Position numbers and translations under genes: made by a program
Part shown: in pieces, positions 25,288-33,047 of the stretch
Layout: every line of letters starts with the position of its first letter
Numbering within the stretch: the first letter of the stretch is position 1
Assembly (NCBI RefSeq): GCF_900176515.1
Contig: NZ_FWXV01000007.1
Location: forward strand, 186,001-250,000
DNA length: 64,000 nt
Direction: 5' to 3'
Source of the DNA: Kibdelosporangium aridum
GTDB lineage: Bacteria > Actinomycetota > Actinomycetes > Mycobacteriales > Pseudonocardiaceae
The notes under the pieces: model-generated
The model's database searches: none
What the model was told of the DNA's origin: nothing
The model's input: only the letters and a program-made list of their open reading frames with translations

Positions 25288-27636
25288 GTGAGCGAGACGT
25301 TGAACCTCCCCGTTCTGCCGCTGGATGACGTCGTCGTGCTGCCCGGGATGGTTGTGCCGGTCCGGCTCGCCGAGGCCGAGGCCAGGGCCGCGATCGACGC
25401 GGCGCAGGCAGCGGGCCAGTCGAAGATATTGCTGGTCCCCAGGCTGGACGGGAAGTACGCCAAGGCAGGCACGATCGGCGAGATCGAGCAGATCGGCCGC
25501 TTGCCCGGCGGGCAGAAGGCCGCCGTGGTCCGCAGCATCTCCCGCGCCAGGATCGGTGCCGCGACCAGCGGGCCGGGTGCCGCGCTGTGGGTCGAGGCCA
25601 CCGAACTCGACGACTTCGCGGACGAGCGGGCGCGCGAGCTGGCCAAGGAGTACAAGAGCCTGGTCACCGCCATCCTGCAGCGCCGCGGCGCCTGGCAGGT
25701 CGTCGACCAGGTCGCCCAGGTGAACGACCCGGCGCAGCTGGCCGACCTGGCCGGGTACGCGCCGTACCTCACCGAGGAGCAGAAGCTGTGGCTGCTGGAG
25801 ACGCCGAACGTGACCGAGCGGCTGGACAAGCTCGTCACCTGGGCCCAGGAGCACATCGCCGAGCTCGACGTCGCCGAGACGATCAACAAGGACGTCAAGG
25901 AAGGCGTCGAGAAGCAGCAGCGCGAGTTCCTGCTGCGCCAGCAGCTGGCCGCGATCCGCAAGGAACTGGCCGAGCTGGACGGCAAGCCGGCGTCCGAGGA
26001 GCAGGACTACCGGGCCCGGGTCGAAGAGGCCGACCTGCCCGAGCACGTCGAGAAGGCCGCGCTGGCCGAGGTGGACAAGCTGGAGCGGACCTCGGAGCAG
26101 TCCCCCGAGGTCGGCTGGATCCGGACTTGGCTGGACACCGTTCTGGACATGCCGTGGAACAACCGGACCGAGGACAGCTACGACATCAAGGGCGCGCGTG
26201 CGGTGCTGGACGCCGACCACGCGGGCTTGGATGACGTCAAGGAACGCATCATCGAGTACTTGGCGGTTCGTCGTCGCCGGGCCGACCGTGGCCTGGGTGT
26301 CGTCGGCGGACGGCGCAGCGGTGCCGTGCTGGCGCTCGTCGGCCCGCCTGGTGTCGGTAAGACGTCGCTGGGTGAGTCCGTCGCGCGGGCGATGGGTCGT
26401 GAGTTCGTGCGGGTTGCCCTCGGTGGCGTCCGCGACGAAGCGGAGATCCGTGGTCACCGCCGGACGTACGTCGGCGCGCTGCCCGGCCGGATCGTCCGTG
26501 CCATCAAGGAAGCCGGTTCGATGAACCCGGTCGTCCTGCTCGACGAGATCGACAAGGTCGGCGCGGACTACCGGGGCGACCCGACCGCCGCGTTGCTCGA
26601 GGTGCTGGACCCGGCGCAGAACCACACGTTCCGCGACCACTACCTCGAGGTCGAGCTGGATCTGTCCGACGTGGTGTTCCTGGCCACGGCGAACGTGCTG
26701 GAGTCCATCCCCGGCCCGTTGCTGGACCGCATGGAACTGGTGCAGCTGGACGGCTACACCGAGGAGGAGAAGGTCGTCATCGCTCGTGACCACTTGCTCC
26801 CCCGGCAGCTGGACCGGGCGGGCTTGACCGCCGAGGACGTGACGTTCCAGGACAACGCGCTGCGCCTGCTGGCGGCCGAGTACACCCGCGAGGCGGGCGT
26901 CCGGCAACTGGAGCGCGGGATCGCGCGGGTACTGCGCAAGGTGACCACCAAGCTGGCGCTCGGCGAGGACCTGAAGTCCGTGCGCATCGAGGCCAAGGAC
27001 TTGAAGGAGTACCTGGGCAGCCCGAAGTTCAAGCCGGAGTCGGGCGAGCGGACGTCCGTTCCCGGTGTGGCGACGGGTCTCGCGGTGACTGGCGTCGGCG
27101 GTGACGTGCTGTTCGTCGAGGCTTCCTTGGCGGACAAGGAGACCGGGCACACCGGCGTGACGCTGACCGGACAACTGGGCGACGTCATGAAGGAGTCCGC
27201 GCAGATCGCCCTGTCGTACCTGCGGTCTCGGGGCGCGGAGCTGGAGCTGCCGGTCGGTGACCTGTCCGAGCGGAACATCCACATCCACGTTCCGGCCGGC
27301 GCGGTCCCGAAGGACGGCCCGAGCGCCGGCGTCACGATGACGACCGCGTTGGCGTCGCTGCTGTCCGGGCGGCCGGTGCGGTCCGAGGTCGCGATGACCG
27401 GTGAGGTGTCGTTGACCGGCCGGGTTCTGCCGATCGGTGGCGTGAAGCAGAAGCTGCTCGCCGCCCACCGGATGGGCCTGACCACGATCCTGCTGCCGAA
27501 GCGCAACGAGCCGGATCTGGAGGACGTGCCGGAGACCGTGCTGAAGGAGCTGACCGTGCACTTGGTCAGCGACGTCCGCGAAGTGCTGAACCTGGCACTG
27601 GAGCCGGCCACTTCCGAAGCCGCTCTCGCCGCCTGA
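25288..27636 (+). CDS. lon: ATP-dependent protease Lon
   Basis: 782 residues. The N-terminal substrate domain starts LPVLPLDDVVVLPGMVVPV. The AAA+ module carries Walker A GPPGVGKTS and Walker B VVLLDEIDK. The protease domain has the Ser-Lys dyad: Ser679 in KDGPSAG and Lys722 in GGVKQK, as in other LonA proteins. It degrades misfolded and regulatory proteins. GTG 25288 is chosen because homologues start MSETL and AGAGGG lies about ten bases upstream; an alternative GTG is at 25279. ClgR-like and HspR-like sites precede it, indicating stress control. A terminator follows. Confidence 0.95.
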   Translation: MSETLNLPVLPLDDVVVLPGMVVPVRLAEAEARAAIDAAQAAGQSKILLVPRLDGKYAKAGTIGEIEQIGRLPGGQKAAVVRSISRARIGAATSGPGAALWVEATELDDFADERARELAKEYKSLVTAILQRRGAWQVVDQVAQVNDPAQLADLAGYAPYLTEEQKLWLLETPNVTERLDKLVTWAQEHIAELDVAETINKDVKEGVEKQQREFLLRQQLAAIRKELAELDGKPASEEQDYRARVEEADLPEHVEKAALAEVDKLERTSEQSPEVGWIRTWLDTVLDMPWNNRTEDSYDIKGARAVLDADHAGLDDVKERIIEYLAVRRRRADRGLGVVGGRRSGAVLALVGPPGVGKTSLGESVARAMGREFVRVALGGVRDEAEIRGHRRTYVGALPGRIVRAIKEAGSMNPVVLLDEIDKVGADYRGDPTAALLEVLDPAQNHTFRDHYLEVELDLSDVVFLATANVLESIPGPLLDRMELVQLDGYTEEEKVVIARDHLLPRQLDRAGLTAEDVTFQDNALRLLAAEYTREAGVRQLERGIARVLRKVTTKLALGEDLKSVRIEAKDLKEYLGSPKFKPESGERTSVPGVATGLAVTGVGGDVLFVEASLADKETGHTGVTLTGQLGDVMKESAQIALSYLRSRGAELELPVGDLSERNIHIHVPAGAVPKDGPSAGVTMTTALASLLSGRPVRSEVAMTGEVSLTGRVLPIGGVKQKLLAAHRMGLTTILLPKRNEPDLEDVPETVLKELTVHLVSDVREVLNLALEPATSEAALAA

Positions 27637-27647
27637 CCAGCGCATAC

Positions 27648-27682
27648 AAAAGCCACCCTGGCTGCGGGCCGGGTGGCTTTTT
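27648..27682. terminator. Intrinsic terminator after lon
   Basis: AAAAGCCACCC, a 12-base loop, GGGTGGCTTTTT. It starts 12 bases after the lon stop and ends just before the promoter of the ClpC2-like gene. Confidence 0.9.
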
Positions 27683-27690
27683 GCCGGACG

Positions 27691-27728
27691 TTGAATATAA
27701 CCCCGCATGGGGGTATAAATGGGGTTAT
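27691..27728 (+). promoter_or_regulatory. Promoter and overlapping operator of the ClpC2-like gene
   Basis: TTGAAT (27691-27696) and TATAAA (27714-27719) are spaced by 17 bases, a good vegetative promoter. Seven bases after the -10 lies the ATG at 27727, so the transcript would be leaderless. ATAACCCC at 27697-27704 and GGGGTTAT at 27721-27728 are inverted repeats, with a second arm GGGGGTATA between them. The repeats cover the spacer, -10 and start codon. This fits autorepression by the RHH domain of the encoded protein. Confidence 0.6.
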
Positions 27729-28419
27729 GCCAAAGGTCAACGTGTACCTCCCCGACGAACTGGCCGATGCGGTCAAAGCGGCCGCGCTGCCCGTGTCCGC
27801 GATCTGTCAGCGTGCGCTGGAACAGTCCGTGCGGCGGGTGACCGCGATCAGAGCGATGACCTTGACCGACCTGGACCACAGCCAGCTCTCCCAGTTCACC
27901 GAGCGGACCCGCACGGTGATCAGATTGGCCGTGGAACGAGCCGCCGGTGCGCCGAGCGTGGACACCGAGCACCTGTTGGCCGGAATCCTCACCGAAGGCA
28001 CCAACCTGGCGCTGCACGTCTTACGAGCCATGGAGATCGATCCGGCGGTGGTGCAGAACGCCGTGGCCGCGCGGATTCCGCCGGCCGACGGCGACCCGCC
28101 GACGAGGTTCAGCAACTTCGCGTCCAACGCGCTCGAACTGACCGTGACCGAGGCACTTTCCTTGGGACACAACTACGTCGGCTGCGAGCACCTGTTACTC
28201 GGCCTGTTGAGCGAACCGGGCGGTGTGGCCGGGGACCTCTTACGTGAGCTGGGCGTGGACCTGCGGACCACGCGCCGGACGGTGGTGGCTGCCCTGACCG
28301 GCTACCAGCATCTCCGCGCGCAACCCGGCAACGACCCTGTGCTGGCCGCGGTTCGTGCGGAGCTGAAGCCGATCGTCGAGCGGATCGAGCGTCTGGAGCA
28401 GCAAGCGAGCTCGAAGTGA
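27727..28419 (+). CDS. clpC2: ClpC2-like protein: ribbon-helix-helix plus Clp N-domains
   Basis: 230 residues. The first 40 residues (VNVYLPDELADAVKAAA, then VSAICQRALEQSVRR) look like a ribbon-helix-helix DNA-binding unit. Two Clp N-terminal repeats follow: SVDTEHLLAGILTEG (about 78-105) and NYVGCEHLLLGLLSEPGG (about 145-170). The C-terminus ends in a coiled coil. This is the architecture of mycobacterial ClpC2 (Rv2667-like), which binds the same ligands as the ClpC1 N-domain and represses itself. There is no ATPase domain. ATG 27727 has no spaced ribosome site but fits a leaderless start. Confidence 0.8.
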   Translation: MPKVNVYLPDELADAVKAAALPVSAICQRALEQSVRRVTAIRAMTLTDLDHSQLSQFTERTRTVIRLAVERAAGAPSVDTEHLLAGILTEGTNLALHVLRAMEIDPAVVQNAVAARIPPADGDPPTRFSNFASNALELTVTEALSLGHNYVGCEHLLLGLLSEPGGVAGDLLRELGVDLRTTRRTVVAALTGYQHLRAQPGNDPVLAAVRAELKPIVERIERLEQQASSK

Positions 28420-28484
28420 CTGTGGTGTGGCGCGGCCTGCTGGTCGCGCTGCTGCTGGCAATTCTGATGAGCGCACTAGTGTGA
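28416..28484 (+). CDS. 22-residue hydrophobic peptide coupled to the ClpC2-like gene
   Basis: GTG 28416 overlaps the ClpC2-like stop (GTGA), and the frame reads MTVVWRGLLVALLLAILMSA then LV and stop. It is a single predicted membrane helix with one Arg near the N-terminus. Coupling by overlap and the clean hydrophobic pattern support a real micropeptide, but the length makes chance possible. It could anchor or modulate a membrane protease; that is inference. Confidence 0.4.
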   Translation: MTVVWRGLLVALLLAILMSALV

Positions 28485-28508
28485 ACAGACCGCTTGTGAG
28501 GTGACCGA

Positions 28509-29150
28509 GTGCAGGTGACCCGGATCGCGTATTCGAAGAACCTCAATGCCGCCAAGTACGGGCAGCTCACCGAGCAGGCCCGTCGGCTGGGCTGTGTTCG
28601 CACTGAAGTGTGGCAACGCTGCGGCTCGGTGAACGGAGTCGGACTATCCGACCAGGAGATCCGTGACCGCACGGCTGCTCGACGGAACCGTCGAACGGTT
28701 TGGTGTCTTGGCCAAGGCCTGGACAGAAACCCTTCGAGACACGATCGCCACCATCAGCACCAGCCGCGTCGCAGCGAAAGCAGCAGTCCGGTCAACGGTC
28801 ATCCGACGAACCTCCGACCCGGCTGAGCGACAGGAGCTGTTCACCGCGCTCAAGCGAGATACATGGACCTCGGATCCGGTCCTGCCCGGCAGCGCAAGCC
28901 CTGGAAACGAGGCCGCGACCGCACCCCCCAACCAGATCGTGGTCTGTTCGGACAAGTACCGCACCTTCACCCTCGCGGAGAGCGGAAACGTGCGGCTTGC
29001 GATACCTGGGCTGCAGCGCCGCCATCGCAGAGAACGCCCACGAGAATGGCGACCAGTCCAAAGCGGACCGCGTCGCCCCCGACAACCTCGGCACGATCAA
29101 CGGGGCCCACCTTGTGGGCGCAGAGCGAAACATCCGAACGATCAACACTG
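28509..29150 (+). pseudogene. Decayed TnpB-like transposon gene
   Basis: Fragments of a TnpB-type protein of IS607/IS605-like elements lie in order but in different frames. The start is VTRIAYSKNLNAAKYGQLTE then QARRLG and VRTEVWQRCGS in the GTG 28509 frame. Then come WTETLRDTIATISTSR and RQELFTALKRDTWTSDP in a second frame, RQRKPWKRGRDRT in a third, and NQIVVCSDKYRTFTLAE and NVRLAIPGL. A terminal ENGDQSKADR to GAERNIR stretch recalls the family C-terminus. The RuvC nuclease core is mostly deleted, so it is inactive. Family matches are from memory of related sequences. No TnpA is seen. Confidence 0.65.
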
Positions 29151-29177
29151 ATCGACAAAGTAGAAAGCAGCACCGGT

Positions 29178-30098
29178 GTGAAACGCGTACTGCTGGTGGC
29201 GACCGGCGACACGATGGCGTACCTGAGCAACCCACCCGGGGTGGCGACCGGCGCGCAACTGCTGCGCGGGATCGCGGACGTTCCGGGCGCGGACGTCGTG
29301 GTCGAAGACGTGCTGGCCGAGCCGAGCTGGGACACATCACCCGGCACGATGCTGACGATCGCCCGAAGAGCCCGTTCCGCGCTGGCAGAAGGCTTCGACG
29401 GTGTGATGGTCACGCATGGCGTTGACACGCTTGAGGAGACGGCGTTCCTCACTGAGCTCGTGGCTGGATCCACGCAAGGCGCCATAGTTTTCACCGGCGC
29501 CACGCAAAGGTTCGACGAGCCAGGCAGTGACGGCCCGGACAACCTCGCGACGGCGATCATCGCGGCGGCGGACCCGGCGGTGAACGGCACTGTCGTGTGC
29601 TTCGCCAATGAACTGCACGCTGCCCGGTGGGCGACGCTCGCAACTACTTCCTGTTTCGTATCCGATCCGGTGCTTGGTCGCGTGAGCCGATCCGGCGGGG
29701 TCACGATGCTCGCTCCTGCCCCGCCTCGGTTACCGGAGGTCGACGGCGTCCCGGAGACAGACGTGGCACTGATCAAGACCTACCCGGGGATGCCGCCGTC
29801 CTTGCTGACCGCTGTGACTGACGCTGGCGCTCGGGGCATCGTGCTGGAGGGCACGGGATCGGGGAACGTCCCCGTCGAGTTGTTCATCACGATCAGTGAA
29901 CTAACCGAATGGGACATCCCTGTCGTCATCGCGTCGCGGGCGAGGACGCCGGGTATGACCAGCCTTGCCGAGAAAGTGGGGGCGATCAGCGCGAATGGTC
30001 TGAGACCAGGACATGCACGCGTTGCGTTGATGGTCGCGCTTGCCCAAGGAGGTGGGGTGAACTCGGCACGCGACTGGTTCGGTCACCTGCTTGGATAG
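29178..30098 (+). CDS. ansA: L-asparaginase-like protein
   Basis: 306 residues. The first catalytic Thr lies in VATGDTMAYLSN and the second motif is THGVDTLEETA (usually THGTDTLEE, so Thr to Val here). Also FTGATQRFDEPGSDGPDNL and a C-terminal GTGSGNVP motif. It probably hydrolyses asparagine to aspartate in the cytoplasm, since no signal peptide is present. GTG 29178 matches the family start; the longer frame reads back into the TnpB relic. It carries the 13-mer TTTCGTATCCGAT at 29654, encoding FVSD. pgl follows four bases after its stop. Confidence 0.85.
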   Translation: MKRVLLVATGDTMAYLSNPPGVATGAQLLRGIADVPGADVVVEDVLAEPSWDTSPGTMLTIARRARSALAEGFDGVMVTHGVDTLEETAFLTELVAGSTQGAIVFTGATQRFDEPGSDGPDNLATAIIAAADPAVNGTVVCFANELHAARWATLATTSCFVSDPVLGRVSRSGGVTMLAPAPPRLPEVDGVPETDVALIKTYPGMPPSLLTAVTDAGARGIVLEGTGSGNVPVELFITISELTEWDIPVVIASRARTPGMTSLAEKVGAISANGLRPGHARVALMVALAQGGGVNSARDWFGHLLG

Positions 30099-30102
30099 TG
30101 GC

Positions 30103-30849
30103 ATGACAGCAGCACCTCAGGTTGTGGTCCTGGCCAACTCGGATCTGCTCACGGCGGCGACGGCAGCGCGCCTGATAACCAGCGTCATCGACGCCCAGGC
30201 CGCCAAAGGGACCGCATCCGTCGTGTTGACCGGTGGCCGGACTGGGACAGCCGTGCTGGCGCAGGTGCTGGCCTCGCCGGCCAAGGACGCTGTCGACTGG
30301 TCGCAAGTGGACTTCTACTGGGGTGACGAACGGTTCCTGCCTGCCGGCGACCCGGAACGCAACGAAACGCAGGCTCGCGACGCGCTGTTGGACCACCTGC
30401 CCATCGACCCGGGACGGGTGTACGCGATGGAGCCGTCGGACGGCAAGTTCGGCGACGACCCCGACGCGGCTGCGGTGGCGTACGCGGAACTGCTGGCATC
30501 GAAGGCCGAGGACGGGCAGGTGCCCACGTTCGACGTGTGTCTGTTGGGTGTCGGCGAGGAGGGCCACACGGCGTCGATCTTCCCGGAGTCCCCGGCGGTG
30601 TACGAGACCGAGCGGACGGTCGTGGCTGTGCGCGACTGCCCGAAGCCGCCGCCCACCCGGGTGTCGCTGACGCTGCCCGCGATCCGGCGGTCGAGCGAGG
30701 TCTGGCTGCTGACCGGCGGCGAGGCCAAGGCGGACGCGATCGCGATGGCGTTGGGCGGGGCAACCGAGGCCGAGATCCCCGCCGCCGGTGCACGTGGCCG
30801 TCAGCGCACGCTGTGGCTGCTGGACAAGGCCGCGGCAGGCAAGCTGTAG
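30103..30849 (+). CDS. pgl: 6-phosphogluconolactonase
   Basis: 248 residues of the SIS-like PGL family. Motifs: VVLTGGRTGTAVLAQVLA, FYWGDERFLPAGDPERNE, LLGVGEEGHTASIFPESPAV and a C-terminal helix. It hydrolyses 6-phosphogluconolactone after Zwf. In most actinomycetes it directly follows opcA; here it stands about 6.8 kb downstream, coupled to the asparaginase gene. ATG 30103 lies four bases after that stop. Sequence is intact, so the pathway is complete despite relocation. Confidence 0.93.
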   Translation: MTAAPQVVVLANSDLLTAATAARLITSVIDAQAAKGTASVVLTGGRTGTAVLAQVLASPAKDAVDWSQVDFYWGDERFLPAGDPERNETQARDALLDHLPIDPGRVYAMEPSDGKFGDDPDAAAVAYAELLASKAEDGQVPTFDVCLLGVGEEGHTASIFPESPAVYETERTVVAVRDCPKPPPTRVSLTLPAIRRSSEVWLLTGGEAKADAIAMALGGATEAEIPAAGARGRQRTLWLLDKAAAGKL

Positions 30850-30856
30850 CTCCGGG

Positions 30857-32347
30857 TCAGCCCACTGCGGCTTTGACTGGTTCCCGGTCGTAGATCCCCG
30901 GTGGGTCGAGTTTGAACACGAACGTCAGCAACGCGTAGAGGCCCGCGCCGATCAGCATGGCCACCACGACTCCGACGTTCGTGGTGCCGATGACGCCCTG
31001 CTTCGCCTCGTCGGACAACAGGAACCCGACGACCTTGGCGATGTTCGGGTCGGATGACGTCACCAGACCGAGCCCGACGATCGTGGCCACGACCAACGAG
31101 ACAACCGCGGTCCACCGGCCCGATCGCCCGCCTTCACCGGCAGGCTTGGCCATGTCGACGTTCCAGCCGAGCCTGCGCTGCCGGATGAAGTCGAGCAGCT
31201 GGATGCCACCCATCGTGCCCATCACGACGGAGATCAGGGCGAGGAAAGCCTGGAACGTGGCCAAGAACGAATCGGATACGAAAAGCAGGTAGAACGCGCC
31301 CGCCGCGATCACCACCATGTTGATCAGCGTGGTGGTGGCGCGCGACAGTGGAACGCCCAGTGCCAGCAACGCCAACCCGGACGAATAGATGCCCGTGATG
31401 GCCGCGGCGACCAGTGAGATCACGATGACGATCGTGAACGGGATGAAGAACCACAACGGCAGAAGAGCGGTCAGCGCACCGATCGGGTCGTTGGCAGCGG
31501 CCTTGCCCATCTCCGGGTCACCGGCAGCGAGCAGAACACCGAGGATGAGCAGAACCGCGACCGGCAGCACGATCCCGCCCGTCGTCCATCCGATCACGCC
31601 CCGCGCCGGGGTGTCCCGTGGCAGGTAGCGCGCGAAATCTCCGCCATAGTTGAGAAACCCGAGCCCGACGATCGTCATCGCCAGAATCACGCCGCCGATG
31701 AACGTCCCCACCGAACCATCGGGCGCGTCACCCAGCGCGTCCCACCGGATCTTGGGCACGATCATCGCGATGAAGACGATCGTCATGATCGAGGTGAGCC
31801 AGGCGATCCACTTCTCCACCCGCATGATCAGCTGATGTCCGAACACCGCGACCGTCAACGTCACCGCGAGCACCGCGACGAACCAGAGGACGATAGCGAG
31901 CACGCTCTCCTTGCCCTGATCGTCCGCGAACACCCCAGGCCACAACCGCACGAAGAGCTTCGCGCCGGACGTGGCGGCCAGCGTGATGATGGTGACCTTC
32001 CAGCCGATGTTCGACAGGTAGGCGAAGAACGTCGGGAACTTGTTGCCGTGCAACCCGAACGCGAACCGGGTCTGCGTCAACGTCGGCAATCCGGTCCGCG
32101 GCCCACCGACCGCCAGGATGCCAACGAGGACAGACGACAGCACGTACCCGAGAACTCCAGCGACGATCGCCTGCCACGCACTGAGTCCAAGCCCGTAGAC
32201 ATAGATGCCGTAGCTGATGCCGAGAATCGAGATGTTCCACGAGAACCAGATCGCGAACAGCCCGGCGGGTTTGCCACGCCGTTCGCCATCCGGCACCGGG
32301 TTCACGCCGTTTGTTTCCACACTGGTCGACGTTGGCCGGTCGGTCAC
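30857..32347 (-). CDS. NCS1-family permease (cytosine/nucleobase type)
   Basis: 496 residues with about twelve hydrophobic segments. The N-terminal FAIWFSWNISILGISYGIYVYGLGLS (given in two readings), GPRTGLPTLTQTRFAFGLHGNKFPTFF and NYGGDFARYLP are typical of NCS1 transporters for cytosine, purines, hydantoins or thiamine precursors. GTG 32347 follows AAGGAGG. I looked for a THI riboswitch upstream and did not find one. Stop lies seven bases from the convergent pgl stop. It carries TTTCGTATCCGAT on the minus strand at 31271. Substrate cannot be assigned. Confidence 0.88.
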   Translation of the reverse strand: MTDRPTSTSVETNGVNPVPDGERRGKPAGLFAIWFSWNISILGISYGIYVYGLGLSAWQAIVAGVLGYVLSSVLVGILAVGGPRTGLPTLTQTRFAFGLHGNKFPTFFAYLSNIGWKVTIITLAATSGAKLFVRLWPGVFADDQGKESVLAIVLWFVAVLAVTLTVAVFGHQLIMRVEKWIAWLTSIMTIVFIAMIVPKIRWDALGDAPDGSVGTFIGGVILAMTIVGLGFLNYGGDFARYLPRDTPARGVIGWTTGGIVLPVAVLLILGVLLAAGDPEMGKAAANDPIGALTALLPLWFFIPFTIVIVISLVAAAITGIYSSGLALLALGVPLSRATTTLINMVVIAAGAFYLLFVSDSFLATFQAFLALISVVMGTMGGIQLLDFIRQRRLGWNVDMAKPAGEGGRSGRWTAVVSLVVATIVGLGLVTSSDPNIAKVVGFLLSDEAKQGVIGTTNVGVVVAMLIGAGLYALLTFVFKLDPPGIYDREPVKAAVG

Positions 32348-32542
32348 CGTTGTCCTCCTTCAGCCCCCGCACAGGAACAAAGCAGTGCCTCACCACGCGT
32401 CAGCCGGTGAAGCGCACAGGAGAACACCGGGACCTCGTCTGCCTTACCCGTAACCCGCGACACCGACGCTGTCCGTTGGCCGGGCCAAGTCAGCAAGACA
32501 GATCGATCGCCAAGCTCCTCCCCATCCCGATAGTCCAGAAAG

Positions 32543-32941
32543 GTGACAATATGGTATATTATGTATCATCCGCAACTGGGTCGCGCTCAGAGTCGTGGCA
32601 CCTTCTCGTCAACCGCGGACCGTCCGAACCAAGACATGCCGGTGGGCGAAACACGTGGACAACTACCAGCCGGCGGGCGCGTCGGCCGACGGCCCACAGG
32701 GCTGCCGGTGATCACCGGCGACGTCAACATCGTGCGCACCGAGATTTCGTCGAACGTCACCGCCGATGACAGCGCGGCGTTCCCCGGCGGAGAACCCGGC
32801 CCTGCCGGCGCCGCTGGCGCGGGCGGCGGCATCGCCACCACGCCGTTCGCGTCCCAGCCGACCATCTTCGAGCTGAGGAACGGGGCTGCGGTCACCGGCA
32901 ACTGCGCACCCGCGAACAGCGTTCCAGGCTGTTCTGGGTGA
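32543..32941 (+). CDS. Hypothetical protein with Gly/Pro-rich middle
   Basis: Up to 132 residues from GTG 32543; ATG 32561 and ATG 32636 are alternatives. Codon third positions are GC-rich in this frame, which supports coding. The middle has PGGEPGPAGAAGAGGG, and the end has two Cys in NCAPANSVPGC. There is no signal peptide. The start region (about 32548-32570) is unusually AT-rich. No family recognised. Confidence 0.4.
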   Translation: MTIWYIMYHPQLGRAQSRGTFSSTADRPNQDMPVGETRGQLPAGGRVGRRPTGLPVITGDVNIVRTEISSNVTADDSAAFPGGEPGPAGAAGAGGGIATTPFASQPTIFELRNGAAVTGNCAPANSVPGCSG

Positions 32942-33047
32942 CAACGGTCCGGCGGTGTGGTCACGTACGCGGCCACCCGCCATCGGACGCAGTTGCGGCC
33001 TGTACATATCCGCGCACATGGCGACACCGGTGACATAGCTTCGAACG

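Noticed and set aside
25258..28017. Minus-strand open frame of over 900 codons opposite lon
   Set aside because: Mirrors the GC-rich codon bias of lon; no motifs, and it would cross a terminator and a promoter.
32348..32542. Possible THI or guanidine riboswitch before the NCS1 permease
   Set aside because: The CTGAGA and other conserved core sequences are missing in both orientations.
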